Part shown: positions 17,597 through 27,246 of the stretch, piece after piece
How the letters are laid out: each line of letters starts with the position of its first letter
Position numbering within the stretch: the stretch's first letter is position 1
Source: Streptococcus sp. Marseille-P6264
GTDB lineage: Bacteria; Bacillota; Bacilli; Lactobacillales; Streptococcaceae
Direction of reading: 5' to 3'
DNA length: 64,000 nt
NCBI RefSeq assembly: GCF_902460355.1
Contig: NZ_CABPTO010000003.1
Coordinates: 1 to 64,000 of the forward strand
Notes under the pieces: generated by a model
The model's database searches: none
What the model saw: only the letters and a program-made list of their open reading frames with translations
What the model was told of the DNA's origin: nothing
Program-made: the position numbers and the translations under genes

Positions 17597-18829
17597 ATGT
17601 TTAAAAAAATTGTACGAATGTTTTTGAGTCTGTTCCTTGTAACAGCCATTGGAGTAGGAGGCTATGCTTGGACCATTTACAATCAGTCAACGGATGCCTT
17701 GTCCCGTACCTACAAAGGTTTTGGGAATGAAACGAACGTTATTGCCGAAACCAAGCCCCTGACAATCTTGTTGATGGGGGTCGATACAGGGAGTGGCTCG
17801 CGGTCTGATACTTGGAAGGGAAATAGTGACTCCATGCTCCTCCTATCCGTCAATCCTCAGACAAAAAAGACGGTCATGATGAGTCTGGAGCGGGACATTC
17901 TGACTCAAATCGATGAAAATGGCGAAACGACAGAAGCCAAGCTAAACGCAGCCTATGCTTATGGTGGCGCAGAATTAGCCATCGCGACCATTGAGAAAAT
18001 GATGAATATCCATATTGACCGTTATATGATGATCAATATGCAAGGACTGGTTCAGCTGGTGGACGCAGTTGGTGGCATTGAGGTCAATAATACCTTTGAT
18101 TTCCCAATTTCCATCGAAGAAAATGAACCAGAATACACTGCAACTGTCGAGCCAGGCAAGCATTTGATCAACGGAGACCAGGCTTTAGTCTATGCCCGTA
18201 TGCGTTATCAGGATCCAGAAGGCGACTATGGCCGCCAAAAACGCCAGCGTGAGGTGATCCGAAAGGTCGTTGAGAAGGTGCTCAGTTTTAATAGTATCAG
18301 TCATTATCAAGCTATTTTGCGAGCAGTCAGCAAGAATATGCAGACCAATGTAGCGCTGGATTCGAGAAGTATTCCTCAGTTATTAGGTTACAAAGATGCC
18401 TTTAGAAGCATTCAGTCTGAACAATTGCGTGGAGAAGATGCGACCTTGGCAGATGGTGGTAGCTACCAGCTGGTTACGTCTGATCATTTGCTGGAAATGC
18501 AAAATTTGATTCGGAAAACGTTGGGCTTGTCTTCAGTTAAGACTCTGAAAACCAATGCCGTACTGTATGAAGACTTGATGGGAGGCCGGAGCTTGCGCTC
18601 TTCTAATTCTAGCTCTTCAACAACTTATCAGCATGACGAGCAGCCAATTTACAATCAACCAACGGAGAGCAATTATGGTGGTGCCAACTATAGTAGTTCG
18701 ACACCGACCCCTCCTGAGCCTAGTGCTAGTAGTGAACCGCCAGCAAGTTCTGCGCCTGCATCTACGCCAGCTCCGACACCGTCAGCATCATCTGCCGATC
18801 ACCCCACAACATCAGGATCTTCAGAATAA
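17597..18829 (+). CDS. LytR-CpsA-Psr (LCP) wall-polymer ligase
   Basis: 410 residues. One N-terminal membrane helix (~6-27), then the extracellular LCP domain with ILLMGVDTGSG, RSDTWKGNSDSMLLLSVNPQTKKTVMMSLERD and YARMRYQDPEGDYGRQKRQREVI, which hold the Asp and Arg residues that bind the polyprenyl pyrophosphate. LCP enzymes transfer teichoic acid or capsule-like polymers from lipid carriers to peptidoglycan. The last ~85 residues are a Ser/Pro/Thr-rich, low-complexity tail. It follows the GNAT gene by 6 bp, with only a weak ribosome site. In S. mutans the equivalent is BrpA. Confidence 0.9.
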   Translation: MFKKIVRMFLSLFLVTAIGVGGYAWTIYNQSTDALSRTYKGFGNETNVIAETKPLTILLMGVDTGSGSRSDTWKGNSDSMLLLSVNPQTKKTVMMSLERDILTQIDENGETTEAKLNAAYAYGGAELAIATIEKMMNIHIDRYMMINMQGLVQLVDAVGGIEVNNTFDFPISIEENEPEYTATVEPGKHLINGDQALVYARMRYQDPEGDYGRQKRQREVIRKVVEKVLSFNSISHYQAILRAVSKNMQTNVALDSRSIPQLLGYKDAFRSIQSEQLRGEDATLADGGSYQLVTSDHLLEMQNLIRKTLGLSSVKTLKTNAVLYEDLMGGRSLRSSNSSSSTTYQHDEQPIYNQPTESNYGGANYSSSTPTPPEPSASSEPPASSAPASTPAPTPSASSADHPTTSGSSE

Positions 18830-18836
18830 ACAAATC

Positions 18837-19011
18837 GAGGCTGGGACAAAAGTCCTAGCCTCTCAATTGTCTTTGGATTGTCGAGCAAGACGCAGTGGTT
18901 GAGTGGGCTCTACTAGGCTGATTTCATCAGCTTTTACAGCCCTACTCAACTGTGCGGAGGTGGGACGACGAAATCGAATTCTAACGAATTAGCGATTTCT
19001 GTTCCACTCTC
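18837..19011 (+). repeat. 175-bp three-hairpin intergenic repeat, copy 2
   Basis: Same length and orientation as copy 1 at 4768, with few substitutions. The central helix has GGGCT/AGCCC here where copy 1 has GGGCT/AGTCC (a G-T pair), so pairing is kept. It lies between the convergent LCP and DedA-like genes and may terminate both. Confidence 0.85.
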
Positions 19012-19032
19012 GTTTTTTAATGTTTTTGAGTT

Positions 19033-19659
19033 TTATTTTGTTAGCAATTTCCAGAAGAAATCAATGATATAGGTCAGGCCATAAGTATAGATGACGAGAG
19101 TGATAGGCTTGCAGAGAAGGATAATCAGCATGTACTTTTTGAAGGTCATCTTGGTCAGGGCGGCTAGCATACAGAGGAAATCAGCGGGACTGATGGGCCA
19201 AATCATCATAAAGATAAAGAAACGCTCAAAGCGATTGCCCTCATCCAGCCAGCCTACATACTTGTCATAGGTCCGCTTACTGACGACGGACTGGACAAAG
19301 GCTGGTCCATAGGTACGAGCCAGATAGAAGATGATGGCGCAGCCGATGACGATGCCGACATAGTTGTAGATGGTGCCGACGATATGCCCGTAGATAAAGA
19401 TGCCTGCAACAGAGGTCAAGGCACCAGGGATAATGGGCACGACAGTCTGCAAGATCTGCAGGAAGATAAACAGAGGTGGCCCCCAGATGCCTGCTTGTTT
19501 GATAAAGGCAGACAAGGTTTCCTTGGACTGGAGGATTCCTGCATAGTAGGCCCAGATGCAAAAGGCTACTGTCCCCACAGCTCCGACGATGGACGACCAG
19601 TTGATGATTTTTTGCAAAAAGGGAGAAACAGCTTTCATTTCTCGATCCTTGCTTGCCAT
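19033..19659 (-). CDS. TVP38/TMEM64 (DedA/VTT-domain) membrane protein
   Basis: 208 residues from the ATG at 19659, chosen because TTGGAGGTGCC stands just upstream; the frame extends further but without a ribosome site. About six hydrophobic segments. The VTT (SNARE-associated) signature includes FLQILQTVVPIIPGALTSVAG and YVGIVIGCAIIFYLARTYG, with a later MMIWPISPADFLCMLAALTKM. Relatives act in lipid scrambling or membrane homeostasis; the specific role is unknown. Confidence 0.87.
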   Translation of the reverse strand: MASKDREMKAVSPFLQKIINWSSIVGAVGTVAFCIWAYYAGILQSKETLSAFIKQAGIWGPPLFIFLQILQTVVPIIPGALTSVAGIFIYGHIVGTIYNYVGIVIGCAIIFYLARTYGPAFVQSVVSKRTYDKYVGWLDEGNRFERFFIFMMIWPISPADFLCMLAALTKMTFKKYMLIILLCKPITLVIYTYGLTYIIDFFWKLLTK

Positions 19660-19855
19660 AGGCACCTCCAAGAGAATTATTCTTATATCTACTATAGCAT
19701 CTTTTGCCATTTTTGTAAGCTTTGAAGCTATAGGTGCTAAAAAGTATAAAAGATGATATAATGATATGACTGGTGTGCAATCATCTATGAGCATTCAAAA
19801 ATCAGGGAGAGTGCTTGTGCTCGGACTAAAAATTCTAAGAGTTAGGAGAGTTATA

Positions 19856-20515
19856 GTGGAAGAATTTCTAAACTTATATCATCAAAAATTGTGGGAGATT
19901 GCATATGAGAATCTCATAAGAACATTTTTTCACCCTCATACAATTATTTTCTTTGTATTATTTTTAATTATTTCTTCCTTAATCTGTAACGTATATTTCG
20001 AAAAAAAATGTACTTTACTATTTATAGTTAGTTATTTCTCCTTGTTCCTTTTGGGAGGAGTCGCAGAGTTTGTGAATAGCTATGGCAAAATTATGAGTCC
20101 AGATTCAAGTTATAACCAATCCTTTTGGTTATTTCCAGTAGAAATGAGCTTACAGATTGAAGATGAGCAACCCTTATCTAGTGTTGATGGAGAACTTAAG
20201 AAAGAGGATGTTATACTGTTTGCAGAAGCTAATCCTCAATATCACGATGGTCTTTTTAGTGCTACAGCGTATTTTTTTTCACGTGGTCATATAGAGGGGA
20301 AATTATTTCTAGTTGCTTTAGTAGGCTACGAAGAGAAAGATGGTGAATGGCAATCTGTTGACATTCGCATTGCCCCAGGTGTTGAGGAGAAGGATCTTCA
20401 GAAATTTTCTAAGGTTCTTCACATAAAAAAAGATGAAGCAGAGGGTGCTACCGGTATTATTTCTAAACTTCAAAAATTTTATGAAAAAAAGTTAGAGAGC
20501 GAAAAAAATAGATAG
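19856..20515 (+). CDS. Uncharacterised protein with two N-terminal membrane helices
   Basis: 219 residues from a GTG at 19856 with AGGAG upstream. The frame opens at 19766, but TGATATAAT at 19754-19762 is a perfect extended -10, so that ATG would lie before the transcript start. Helices span roughly residues 23-45 and 50-68; the rest is soluble, acidic and mixed alpha/beta, ending in a lysine-rich helix. The region 19766-20515 is more AT-rich than its neighbours. I recognise no family. Confidence 0.6.
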   Translation: MEEFLNLYHQKLWEIAYENLIRTFFHPHTIIFFVLFLIISSLICNVYFEKKCTLLFIVSYFSLFLLGGVAEFVNSYGKIMSPDSSYNQSFWLFPVEMSLQIEDEQPLSSVDGELKKEDVILFAEANPQYHDGLFSATAYFFSRGHIEGKLFLVALVGYEEKDGEWQSVDIRIAPGVEEKDLQKFSKVLHIKKDEAEGATGIISKLQKFYEKKLESEKNR

Positions 20516-20522
20516 TGGTCTT

Positions 20523-20642
20523 ATGAGCATGAATTTTGCCCATTTTAAAATGAAGCTTCCCGCTTGGGAAGCTGTTTTCATTTGTTTGGAGAATAGAGAA
20601 GGGGAAGTCTCCCGATGGCTCTTGGAAGAAATGGGGTTATAG
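20523..20642 (+). CDS. Possible 39-residue ORF or gene remnant
   Basis: ATG to TAG, 39 codons with protein-like composition (starts MSMNFAHFKMKLPAWEAVF, ends RWLLEEMGL). The ribosome site is weak. A hairpin AGCTTCCC/GGGAAGCT at 20554-20573 lies inside it and may instead terminate the gene before. It could be a decayed tail of a lost gene. Confidence 0.3.
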   Translation: MSMNFAHFKMKLPAWEAVFICLENREGEVSRWLLEEMGL

Positions 20643-20699
20643 GTGCCAAAAAGCCTATTTTATGCTATAATAGTGCGAATACGATTTTTGGAGAGAGAT

Positions 20700-21227
20700 G
20701 TGGCGATTGAAGATTACATGCCCGACTTTGCGGTCGAGGCGGTTTACGATTTGACAGTAGAGAGTTTGAAAAGGCAGGGGATCAAAGCGGTTTTGGTGGA
20801 TTTGGATAATACCCTGATTGCTTGGAATAATCCTGACGGAACCCCAGAGATGAAGAAGTGGCTCCATGATTTGCGGGATGCAGGCATTCGGATTATCGTG
20901 GTGTCCAATAATAACCAAAAACGGGTCAAGCGGGCTGTTGAAAAGTTTGAAATTGACTATATCTACTGGGCGATGAAACCCTTCACTTGGGGAATTGACC
21001 GGGCGCTCAAGCTTTTTCATTTTGAAAAAAATGAAGTGGTCATGGTGGGCGACCAGCTCATGACGGATATTCGGGCTGCTCATCGGGCCGGGATTCGTTC
21101 GATTTTGGTGAAGCCACTGGTCGAGCATGACTCTATCAAGACTCAGATCAATCGGGCGCGTGAACGCCGTGTGCTCAAGAAAATCAATGAAAAATACGGC
21201 CCAATTCAATACAAAAAAGGAATTTAA
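20700..21227 (+). CDS. yqeG: YqeG family HAD-IIIA phosphatase
   Basis: 175 residues from GTG at 20700, chosen because GGAGAG lies upstream and the product then begins like other streptococcal YqeG proteins (AIEDYMPDFAVEAVYDL). HAD motif I is VLVDLDNTLIAWNN, motif II VVSNNNQKRV, motif III AMKPFTWG, motif IV MVGDQLMTDIRAAHRAG. An extended -10 (TGCTATAAT, 20663-20671) precedes it. First gene of the conserved yqeG-yqeH-yhbY-nadD-yqeK-rsfS operon. Substrate unknown. Confidence 0.9.
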   Translation: MAIEDYMPDFAVEAVYDLTVESLKRQGIKAVLVDLDNTLIAWNNPDGTPEMKKWLHDLRDAGIRIIVVSNNNQKRVKRAVEKFEIDYIYWAMKPFTWGIDRALKLFHFEKNEVVMVGDQLMTDIRAAHRAGIRSILVKPLVEHDSIKTQINRARERRVLKKINEKYGPIQYKKGI

Positions 21228-21229
21228 GC

Positions 21230-22336
21230 ATGGAAGAACTTCTCTGTATCGGCTGCGGAGTCCCTATTCAGACAGAAGACAAGAGCCAGCTAGGCTACAC
21301 GCCCCAGTCAGCTCTAGAAAAAGGCTTGGAGACAGGCGAACTCTATTGCCAGCGCTGTTTCCGCCTGCGCCATTATAATGAAATCAGCGACGTCCAGCTG
21401 ACGGATGATGACTTTCTGCGGCTTCTGCATGAGGTTGGAGATAGCGACGCCTTGGTCGTCAATGTTGTCGATATTTTCGACTTTAATGGCTCGGTCATCC
21501 CTGGCCTGCCTCGCTTTGTCGCAGGAAATGATGTTCTCTTGGTCGGGAATAAAAAGGACATTCTGCCTAAGTCGGTCAAGGATGGCAAGGTGACTCAATG
21601 GCTGACGGAGCGGGCTCACGAAGAAGGCCTGCGTCCAGTTGATGTCATTCTGACCTCTGCTCAGAACAAGCAGGCCATCAAGGACTTGATTGACAAGATT
21701 GAGCACTGTCGTAAAGGGCGTGATGTTTATGTGGTCGGCGTGACCAATGTGGGCAAGTCTACTTTGATTAACGCCATTATTCAGGAAATCACGGGCGACA
21801 AGGATATTATTACGACTTCGCGCTTCCCGGGAACAACTCTTGATAAAATTGAGATTCCTTTGGCAGACGGCAGTCATATCTATGATACACCGGGCATTAT
21901 CCATCGTCACCAGATGGCTCACTATCTTTCTGCTAAGAATCTTAAATATGTCAGCCCCAAAAAGGAAATCAAACCCAAAACCTACCAGCTCAATCCTGAG
22001 CAAACCCTCTTTTTGGGTGGCCTAGGCCGTTTCGACTTTGTGGCAGGTGACAAGCAGGGCTTCACAGCTTATTTTGACAATGAGCTTAAGCTCCACCGGA
22101 CTAAGTTGGAAGGTGCTAGCGATTTTTATGATAAGCATGTCGGCAGTCTCTTGGTGCCGCCAGTTGGTAAGGAAAAGGAAGAATTTCCAGCCTTGGTCAA
22201 GCATGAATTTACCATCAAGGATAAGACGGATATCGTCTTCTCAGGTTTGGGCTGGATTCGCGTCAGTGGTCCTGCTCGCGTAGCTGGCTGGGCACCAGAG
22301 GGTGTGGCGGTTGTCACTCGGAAAGCTATTATATAA
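21230..22336 (+). CDS. yqeH: Ribosome biogenesis GTPase YqeH
   Basis: 368 residues, circularly permuted GTPase. An N-terminal zinc finger (CIGCGVPIQ ... CQRCFRLRHYNE) is followed by G4 VGNKKDILP, G5 TSAQNKQ, then G1 GVTNVGKST (~176-184), G2 TTSRFPGTT and G3 DTPG. It is needed for 30S subunit assembly. It starts 2 bp after yqeG ends, so the two are translationally linked. Confidence 0.95.
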   Translation: MEELLCIGCGVPIQTEDKSQLGYTPQSALEKGLETGELYCQRCFRLRHYNEISDVQLTDDDFLRLLHEVGDSDALVVNVVDIFDFNGSVIPGLPRFVAGNDVLLVGNKKDILPKSVKDGKVTQWLTERAHEEGLRPVDVILTSAQNKQAIKDLIDKIEHCRKGRDVYVVGVTNVGKSTLINAIIQEITGDKDIITTSRFPGTTLDKIEIPLADGSHIYDTPGIIHRHQMAHYLSAKNLKYVSPKKEIKPKTYQLNPEQTLFLGGLGRFDFVAGDKQGFTAYFDNELKLHRTKLEGASDFYDKHVGSLLVPPVGKEKEEFPALVKHEFTIKDKTDIVFSGLGWIRVSGPARVAGWAPEGVAVVTRKAII

Positions 22337-22380
22337 TACTCAGGAGAATTAATCTCCTTAAAACAAGGAAGGAAAAGGCT

Positions 22381-22428
22381 ATGAGCAGTGGGGAGACAAG
22401 AAGGTCCCAACTGTATCAAGCCTTATAG
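22381..22428 (+). CDS. Possible 15-codon leader peptide
   Basis: ATG preceded by AAGGAAGGAAAAGG encodes MSSGETRRSQLYQAL and stops just before the yhbY start, filling the only sizeable gap in the operon. The strong ribosome site and the weak one of yhbY suggest that ribosomes could be handed on. Evidence is position only. Confidence 0.25.
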   Translation: MSSGETRRSQLYQAL

Positions 22429-22434
22429 AAGAAC

Positions 22435-22746
22435 ATGACACTAACATCAAAACAACGCGCCTTTCTCAACAGTCAGGCACATAGTCTCAAACCCATCATT
22501 CAGATTGGGAAAAATGGACTCAACGATCAAATCAAAACCAGCGTCCGTCAGGCACTGGATGCGCGAGAACTGATTAAGGTCACTCTTTTGCAGAATACAG
22601 ATGAAAATATCCATGAAGTTGCGGAGATTCTGGAAGAGGAAATCGGAGTGGATACGGTGCAGAAGATTGGTCGGATCTTAATTCTCTACAAGCAGTCCAG
22701 CAAGAAGGAAAATCGCAAACTCTCTGTCAAAGTCAAGCAAATTTAA
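22435..22746 (+). CDS. yhbY: YhbY/CRM-domain RNA-binding protein
   Basis: 103 residues. The CRM fold pattern is complete: LTSKQRAFLNSQAHSLKPIIQIGKNGLN, then REL-IKVTLLQN and the C-terminal VQKIGRILILYKQS. It binds pre-50S rRNA during ribosome assembly. Start taken at the first ATG; there is only a weak AGAAGAA ribosome site. Confidence 0.9.
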   Translation: MTLTSKQRAFLNSQAHSLKPIIQIGKNGLNDQIKTSVRQALDARELIKVTLLQNTDENIHEVAEILEEEIGVDTVQKIGRILILYKQSSKKENRKLSVKVKQI

Positions 22747-22774
22747 GGAAAAATTTCTGTGGAGATGTCAGCCT

Positions 22775-23407
22775 ATGGCTATTGAATTACTGACCCCTTT
22801 TACCAAGGTGGAATTAGAACCAGAAGTTAAAGATAAAAAACGCAAGCAGATTGGCATTTTAGGTGGGAATTTCAATCCTGTCCACCATGCTCATTTGGTC
22901 GTGGCGGATCAGGTCCGTCAACAGTTGGGATTGGATCAGGTCTTGCTCATGCCAGAGTACGAGCCGCCCCATGTGGATAAGAAAGAGACCATCGATGAGA
23001 AGCATCGACTGAAAATGCTGGAGCTGGCTATCGAGGGTATTGAAGGCCTAGGGATTGAAACCATTGAACTGGAGCGCAAGGGAATTTCCTACACCTACGA
23101 CACTATGAAACTCCTGACAGAGCAACATCCTGATACGGACTATTACTTTATCATCGGTGCGGATATGGTGGACTATCTGCCCAAGTGGTACCGGATTGAT
23201 GAGCTAGTTGAGCTGGTTCAGTTTGTCGGTGTTCAGCGGCCACGCTACAAGGCGGGGACTTCTTACCCTGTCATCTGGGTGGATGTGCCGCTTATGGATA
23301 TTTCCTCCAGCATGGTGCGGGATTTTCTGGCTCAGGGACGGACTCCTAATTTCCTGCTGCCTCAGCCAGTTTTAGACTATATTGAGAAAGAAGGGCTTTA
23401 CCTATGA
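22775..23407 (+). CDS. nadD: Nicotinate-nucleotide adenylyltransferase
   Basis: 210 residues. Makes deamido-NAD from nicotinate mononucleotide and [22 protein letters not shown] (residues ~28-46) is the nucleotidyltransferase GxFxPxHxGH-type motif; [13 protein letters not shown] near residue 175 is the second ATP motif. The ~27-residue N-terminal extension before the motif is usual in streptococci. It overlaps yqeK by 4 bp. Confidence 0.95.
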   Translation: MAIELLTPFTKVELEPEVKDKKRKQIGILGGNFNPVHHAHLVVADQVRQQLGLDQVLLMPEYEPPHVDKKETIDEKHRLKMLELAIEGIEGLGIETIELERKGISYTYDTMKLLTEQHPDTDYYFIIGADMVDYLPKWYRIDELVELVQFVGVQRPRYKAGTSYPVIWVDVPLMDISSSMVRDFLAQGRTPNFLLPQPVLDYIEKEGLYL

Positions 23408-24003
23408 CCTATGAAAGCTATGTCCGCATGAGCCGCGAGGCCTTGCTGGCTAAGATGGAAACAGTCATGCCCGAGAAGCGCCTACGGCATTGTCTAGGTG
23501 TGGAAAAGGCTGCCCGTGAATTGGCGGAGCGCTTCGGTCTTGATGTCGAAAAGGCTGGTCTGGCAGGCCTCCTGCACGACTATGCTAAGAAGGTTTCGGA
23601 TGAGGAATTTCTGGCCTTGATTGACAAATATCAGCTGGATCCTGACCTGAAAAACTGGGGCAATAATGTCTGGCATGGCATGGTGGGTATTTACAAGATT
23701 CAGGAAGATTTAGGTGTGAAAGACGCTGAGATTCTCCGAGCAATCGAGATTCATACAGTGGGCAGTAGCACCATGTCTGAGCTGGACAAGGTCGTCTACG
23801 TCGCTGACTACATTGAGCACAACCGGGACTTTCCGGGAGTGGACAAGGCAAGAGAGCTGGCCCAGCAGTCGCTCAATCAGGCTGTGGCCTACGAAACAGC
23901 AAGGACAGTGGAGCATCTAGCCCATAAGGGAATCCCTATCTATCCGCAGACCTTGGAGACTTACAATGCCTTTGTAGGATATTTGAAGGAAATAGAAGAA
24001 TGA
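23404..24003 (+). CDS. yqeK: YqeK HD-domain diadenosine tetraphosphate hydrolase
   Basis: 199 residues. HD-domain metal ligands are visible as [19 protein letters not shown] (near residue 58), [21 protein letters not shown] and [12 protein letters not shown]. Family knowledge: YqeK splits Ap4A symmetrically to two ADP. It overlaps nadD and the following gene by 4 bp each. Confidence 0.92.
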   Translation: MTYESYVRMSREALLAKMETVMPEKRLRHCLGVEKAARELAERFGLDVEKAGLAGLLHDYAKKVSDEEFLALIDKYQLDPDLKNWGNNVWHGMVGIYKIQEDLGVKDAEILRAIEIHTVGSSTMSELDKVVYVADYIEHNRDFPGVDKARELAQQSLNQAVAYETARTVEHLAHKGIPIYPQTLETYNAFVGYLKEIEE

Positions 24004-24503
24004 AAACAGCTCTAATCATTATAGATGTACAAAATATCTTAGTGAAGACAGGTTTTCAGTCTGATAAAATGATGGATAAAATTTCCTTTCTGCAGCATCA
24101 GGCTAGGAGTAAAGGTGTCGAAATTATCTATATTCAGCATGTGGAAAATCCAGAAGACAGTGTATTGGAAGATTGGCAGTTATCTCCTCTCTTGAATCGA
24201 AAGTCAGACGAAAAGGTCTTTCAGAAGAAGTATAATAGTATTTTTAAAGAGACAGGTTTGAAGGATTACTTGGAGAAACAAGATATTGGTCGTCTAGTTT
24301 TATGTGGAATGCAGACGGAATATTGTGTAGATGCATCAGTTAAAGTTGGATTTGAATTTGATTATAAACTTGTCATTCCAGAAGGTGCTTTTACAACTTT
24401 TGATGGAGAAGATGCTTCGGCAGAAAAAATAAATACTTTTTACCAAAAAATTTGGGACGGACGTTTTGCGGATGTTCGAGATCACAAAAACATTTTTAAT
24501 TAA
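24000..24503 (+). CDS. Isochorismatase-like cysteine hydrolase
   Basis: 167 residues. The Asp-Lys-Cys triad can be placed: Asp9 in LIIIDVQN, Lys near residue 79 in [10 protein letters not shown], Cys near residue 112 in TEYCVDASV, preceded by the cis-peptide segment LCGMQ. The protein belongs to the nicotinamidase/isochorismatase superfamily. Placement after nadD would fit a pyridine-nucleotide role, but the substrate is not decided. Its DNA is more AT-rich than its neighbours, hinting at later insertion into the operon. Confidence 0.85.
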   Translation: MKTALIIIDVQNILVKTGFQSDKMMDKISFLQHQARSKGVEIIYIQHVENPEDSVLEDWQLSPLLNRKSDEKVFQKKYNSIFKETGLKDYLEKQDIGRLVLCGMQTEYCVDASVKVGFEFDYKLVIPEGAFTTFDGEDASAEKINTFYQKIWDGRFADVRDHKNIFN

Positions 24504-24512
24504 AGAGGAACT

Positions 24513-24878
24513 ATGAAAGAACAAGAATTATTGGAACTGGTCGTGAAGGCGGCCGATGAAAAGCGTGCAGAAGATATTGTGGCTTTGGACTTGCAAGGCC
24601 TGACTACTGTGACAGATTACTTTGTTGTCGTCAGCTCTATGAATAGCCGTCAGCTGGATGCGGTAGCTGAAAATATCCGTGAGAAAGCTGCAGCGGCTGG
24701 GGTTTCTGCTGGTCATGTAGAGGGAGACGCAGCTGGTGGCTGGGTTCTCTTGGACCTGGGTGGCGTGGTCGTCCATGTCTTTTCTGAGGAAATGCGGGCG
24801 CATTACAATCTGGAAAAACTTTGGCACGAAGCAACGGGTGTGGATGTTGCAGCCTTATTGGAAGAAAAAAACAAGTGA
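24513..24878 (+). CDS. rsfS: Ribosomal silencing factor RsfS
   Basis: 121 residues. Binds L14 of the 50S subunit and blocks subunit joining in starvation. The family patterns [47 protein letters not shown] and [10 protein letters not shown] are all present. RBS AGAGGAA lies upstream. Confidence 0.95.
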   Translation: MKEQELLELVVKAADEKRAEDIVALDLQGLTTVTDYFVVVSSMNSRQLDAVAENIREKAAAAGVSAGHVEGDAAGGWVLLDLGGVVVHVFSEEMRAHYNLEKLWHEATGVDVAALLEEKNK

Positions 24879-24909
24879 TTTTTTGCCCTTAGGCAGAAAG
24901 CGGAATTCG

Positions 24910-24940
24910 GCTCAGTCAGCCTGCTGGCTGGGCTATTTTT
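24910..24940 (+). terminator. Intra-operon terminator/attenuator after rsfS
   Basis: GCTCAGTCAG pairs with CTGGCTGGGC (with G-T pairs) and is followed by ATTTTT. It lies between rsfS and the methyltransferase gene and probably lowers read-through rather than ending the operon. Confidence 0.6.
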
Positions 24941-24952
24941 GAAAGGAAAAGT

Positions 24953-25687
24953 ATGGCAACTTATGAAACCTTCGCGTCGGTTTACGATGCGATTATGGAT
25001 GATTCTTTGTATGAGAAGTGGACGGAGTTCAGCCTGCGTCATTTTCCAAAGGATAAGAAAAAGCTGCTGGAGCTGGCCTGTGGTACGGGCATTCAGTCTA
25101 TTTATTTTAAGCAGGCTGGTTTTGATGTAACGGGGCTGGATCTGAGTCAGGAAATGCTGGATTTGGCAGAGAAGCGCAGCAGAGAGGCCGGTTTGGATAT
25201 TCCTTTTATTCAAGGCAATATGCTGGATTTGAGTGGCGTTGGTCAGTTTGATTTGGTGACTTGTTATTCGGACTCGATTTGCTATATGGAGGATGAAGTT
25301 GATGTTGGTCAGGTCTTCACTCAAGTTTACCAGCATTTAAATGAGGGTGGTCGCTTTATCTTTGACGTGCACTCGATTTACCAGATTGACGAGGTTTTTC
25401 CGGGCTATTCTTATCATGAAAATGCTGAAACCTTTGCCATGGTCTGGGATTCCTATGCGGACGAACCGCCTCATTCTATCGTGCATGAGTTGACCTTCTT
25501 TGTCCAAGACGAAGATGGTCGATTCACGCGCCATGACGAGGTGCATGAGGAGCGGACCTATGAGATTTTGACCTATGATATTTTGCTGGAGCAGGCTGGC
25601 TTTAAGAATGTCAAGGTGTACGCGGACTTTGAGGATAAGGAGCCAACTGACAAGAGCGCTCGCTGGTTCTTTGTGGCGGAGAAATGA
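24953..25687 (+). CDS. Class I SAM-dependent methyltransferase
   Basis: 244 residues. Motif I is [17 protein letters not shown] (near residue 42), motif [14 protein letters not shown], and later [13 protein letters not shown]. Start [23 protein letters not shown] is typical of the methyltransferase found next to rsfS in streptococci. Substrate unknown. The downstream gene starts 1 nt after its stop. Confidence 0.88.
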   Translation: MATYETFASVYDAIMDDSLYEKWTEFSLRHFPKDKKKLLELACGTGIQSIYFKQAGFDVTGLDLSQEMLDLAEKRSREAGLDIPFIQGNMLDLSGVGQFDLVTCYSDSICYMEDEVDVGQVFTQVYQHLNEGGRFIFDVHSIYQIDEVFPGYSYHENAETFAMVWDSYADEPPHSIVHELTFFVQDEDGRFTRHDEVHEERTYEILTYDILLEQAGFKNVKVYADFEDKEPTDKSARWFFVAEK

Positions 25688-25688
25688 G

Positions 25689-26783
25689 ATGACAGTCACC
25701 GGTATTATCGCAGAGTTTAATCCTTTTCATAATGGGCACAAATATCTGCTGGAGCAGGCTTCTGGTCTGAAAATTATCGCTATGAGTGGCAATTTTGTTC
25801 AGCGAGGGGAGCCTGCTATCGTAGACAAGTGGACCCGGGCGCAGATGGCTTTAGAAGCTGGAGCGGATTTGGTCCTTGAGCTGCCTTTCTTGGTCAGCGT
25901 TCAGGCGGCAGATTTTTTCGCTAAGGGGGCGGTGGACATCTTAGAGAGATTGGGCATCGAACAGCTGACTTTTGGGACCGAGGAAGTGCTGGATTATGAG
26001 AGTATTTCCAAGGTCTATGGTGAAAAGGCAGAGCAGATGGAGGCTTATCTGGCTGGCTTGCCTGACTCCCTATCCTATCCTCAAAAGACTCAGGCCATGT
26101 GGCAGGAATTTGCAGAGCTCAATTTCTCAGGCTCTACTCCCAACCATATCTTGGGCTTGGCCTATGCCAAGGCTGTGGCGGGAAAGGCTATAAAGCTGTG
26201 TCCGATTCAACGTCAGGGAGCCGGCTATCATTCCTTGTCAGCTAATCAGGAATTTGCTTCCGCAACTGCCCTTCGTCGGAATCTGGATCAGCCAGACTTT
26301 CTCAAAAAATTCACTCCAGCCTATGACTTACTCGAGACGGCAGCAAAGGTGACTTGGTCGGATCTCTTTCCTTACCTTCGTTACCAGATAGTGACAAGTC
26401 CGGATTTGACAGACTTTTATCAGGTTAATCAGGAATTGGCTGTTCGGATTAGAGAGGCTCTGAAAAGCAGTGAGACCATAGAAGAGCTGGTCGAGCAGGT
26501 AGCGACCAAGCGCTATACCAAGGCTCGGGTTCGACGTCTGCTGACCTATATCCTGGTCGGAGCTAGACAAGAAGAGCTTCCGTCTGGCATCCATATTTTA
26601 GGCTTTTCCGAGCAGGGACGTCAGCATTTGTCCAAGCTTAAGGGAAAAGTTGACTTGGTCAGCCGAATCGGCAAGGAGCCATGGGATAGTTTGACCCAGC
26701 AGGCTGACAAGGTTTATCAGCTGGGCAATCCTGCACTGACGGAGCAGAATTTTGGACGCTTTCCACTACAAAATACTCTCTGA
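25689..26783 (+). CDS. tmcAL: tRNA(Met) cytidine acetate ligase TmcAL (YlbM)
   Basis: 364 residues from the ATG at 25689; the longer frame from 25575 lies within the methyltransferase gene. [19 protein letters not shown] is the nucleotidyltransferase-like ATP motif at residues 3-21; [16 protein letters not shown] and [18 protein letters not shown] follow. Family knowledge: TmcAL makes ac4C at the wobble base of elongator tRNA-Met using acetate and ATP. Last gene of the run. Confidence 0.9.
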   Translation: MTVTGIIAEFNPFHNGHKYLLEQASGLKIIAMSGNFVQRGEPAIVDKWTRAQMALEAGADLVLELPFLVSVQAADFFAKGAVDILERLGIEQLTFGTEEVLDYESISKVYGEKAEQMEAYLAGLPDSLSYPQKTQAMWQEFAELNFSGSTPNHILGLAYAKAVAGKAIKLCPIQRQGAGYHSLSANQEFASATALRRNLDQPDFLKKFTPAYDLLETAAKVTWSDLFPYLRYQIVTSPDLTDFYQVNQELAVRIREALKSSETIEELVEQVATKRYTKARVRRLLTYILVGARQEELPSGIHILGFSEQGRQHLSKLKGKVDLVSRIGKEPWDSLTQQADKVYQLGNPALTEQNFGRFPLQNTL

Positions 26784-26825
26784 TAGTATGAGCGGATTCG
26801 AGCAACCTATTTGTAAATAGAAAAA

Positions 26826-26845
26826 AGAGGCTAGCAGCCTCCTTT
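26826..26845. terminator. Bidirectional terminator between tmcAL and VOC gene
   Basis: GAGGCT/AGCCTC stem, loop AGC, T run on the + side and A run on the - side, between convergent genes. Confidence 0.8.
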
Positions 26846-26848
26846 TTC

Positions 26849-27235
26849 TTATTCACTAAATCGTAGAAAATATCCATCTGGATCCAAAATTGCAAATTCA
26901 TGAGGATAAATAAAGCTATTTCCTACGCGAAATTCTCTTTTTGTCAGCGGACGATGGATGGGATAGTCAGCTTCCAGCAGTTTTTGGTAGAGCTGGGGGA
27001 CATCCTCGATGCCAAAGGAAATATTGACACCGCGCCCGAAAGGATAGGTCAGTCGGGCTAATTCTTCGGCGCTGCCTTCTTCTAACATGAGCTGGCAGTC
27101 TTCAAGCGATAGGAAAAGAAATTTCTCCTCGGGACGCTCGTATTCGACAGAGAAGCCCAGTAAGTCGCAGTAGAAGTGACGCGACTGTTCGAGGTCAGAT
27201 ACTATAAATTCGGGAATTACAGGCTGATAGTCCAT
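26849..27235 (-). CDS. VOC-superfamily (glyoxalase/bleomycin-resistance-like) protein
   Basis: 128 residues in one VOC domain: EFIVSDLEQSRHFYCDLLGFSVEYERPEE at the start and NSFIYPHEFAILDPDGYFLRFSE at the end, the usual two beta-alpha-beta modules with metal-site acidic residue in the last strand. Could be a glutathione-independent resistance or dioxygenase relative. No substrate can be assigned. GGAGG precedes the start. Confidence 0.8.
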   Translation of the reverse strand: MDYQPVIPEFIVSDLEQSRHFYCDLLGFSVEYERPEEKFLFLSLEDCQLMLEEGSAEELARLTYPFGRGVNISFGIEDVPQLYQKLLEADYPIHRPLTKREFRVGNSFIYPHEFAILDPDGYFLRFSE

Positions 27236-27246
27236 CGGATTCCTCC

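Noticed and set aside
18633..18902. Open frame overlapping the LCP gene tail and repeat copy 2
   Set aside because: Out of frame with the LCP low-complexity tail and crosses into a repeat.
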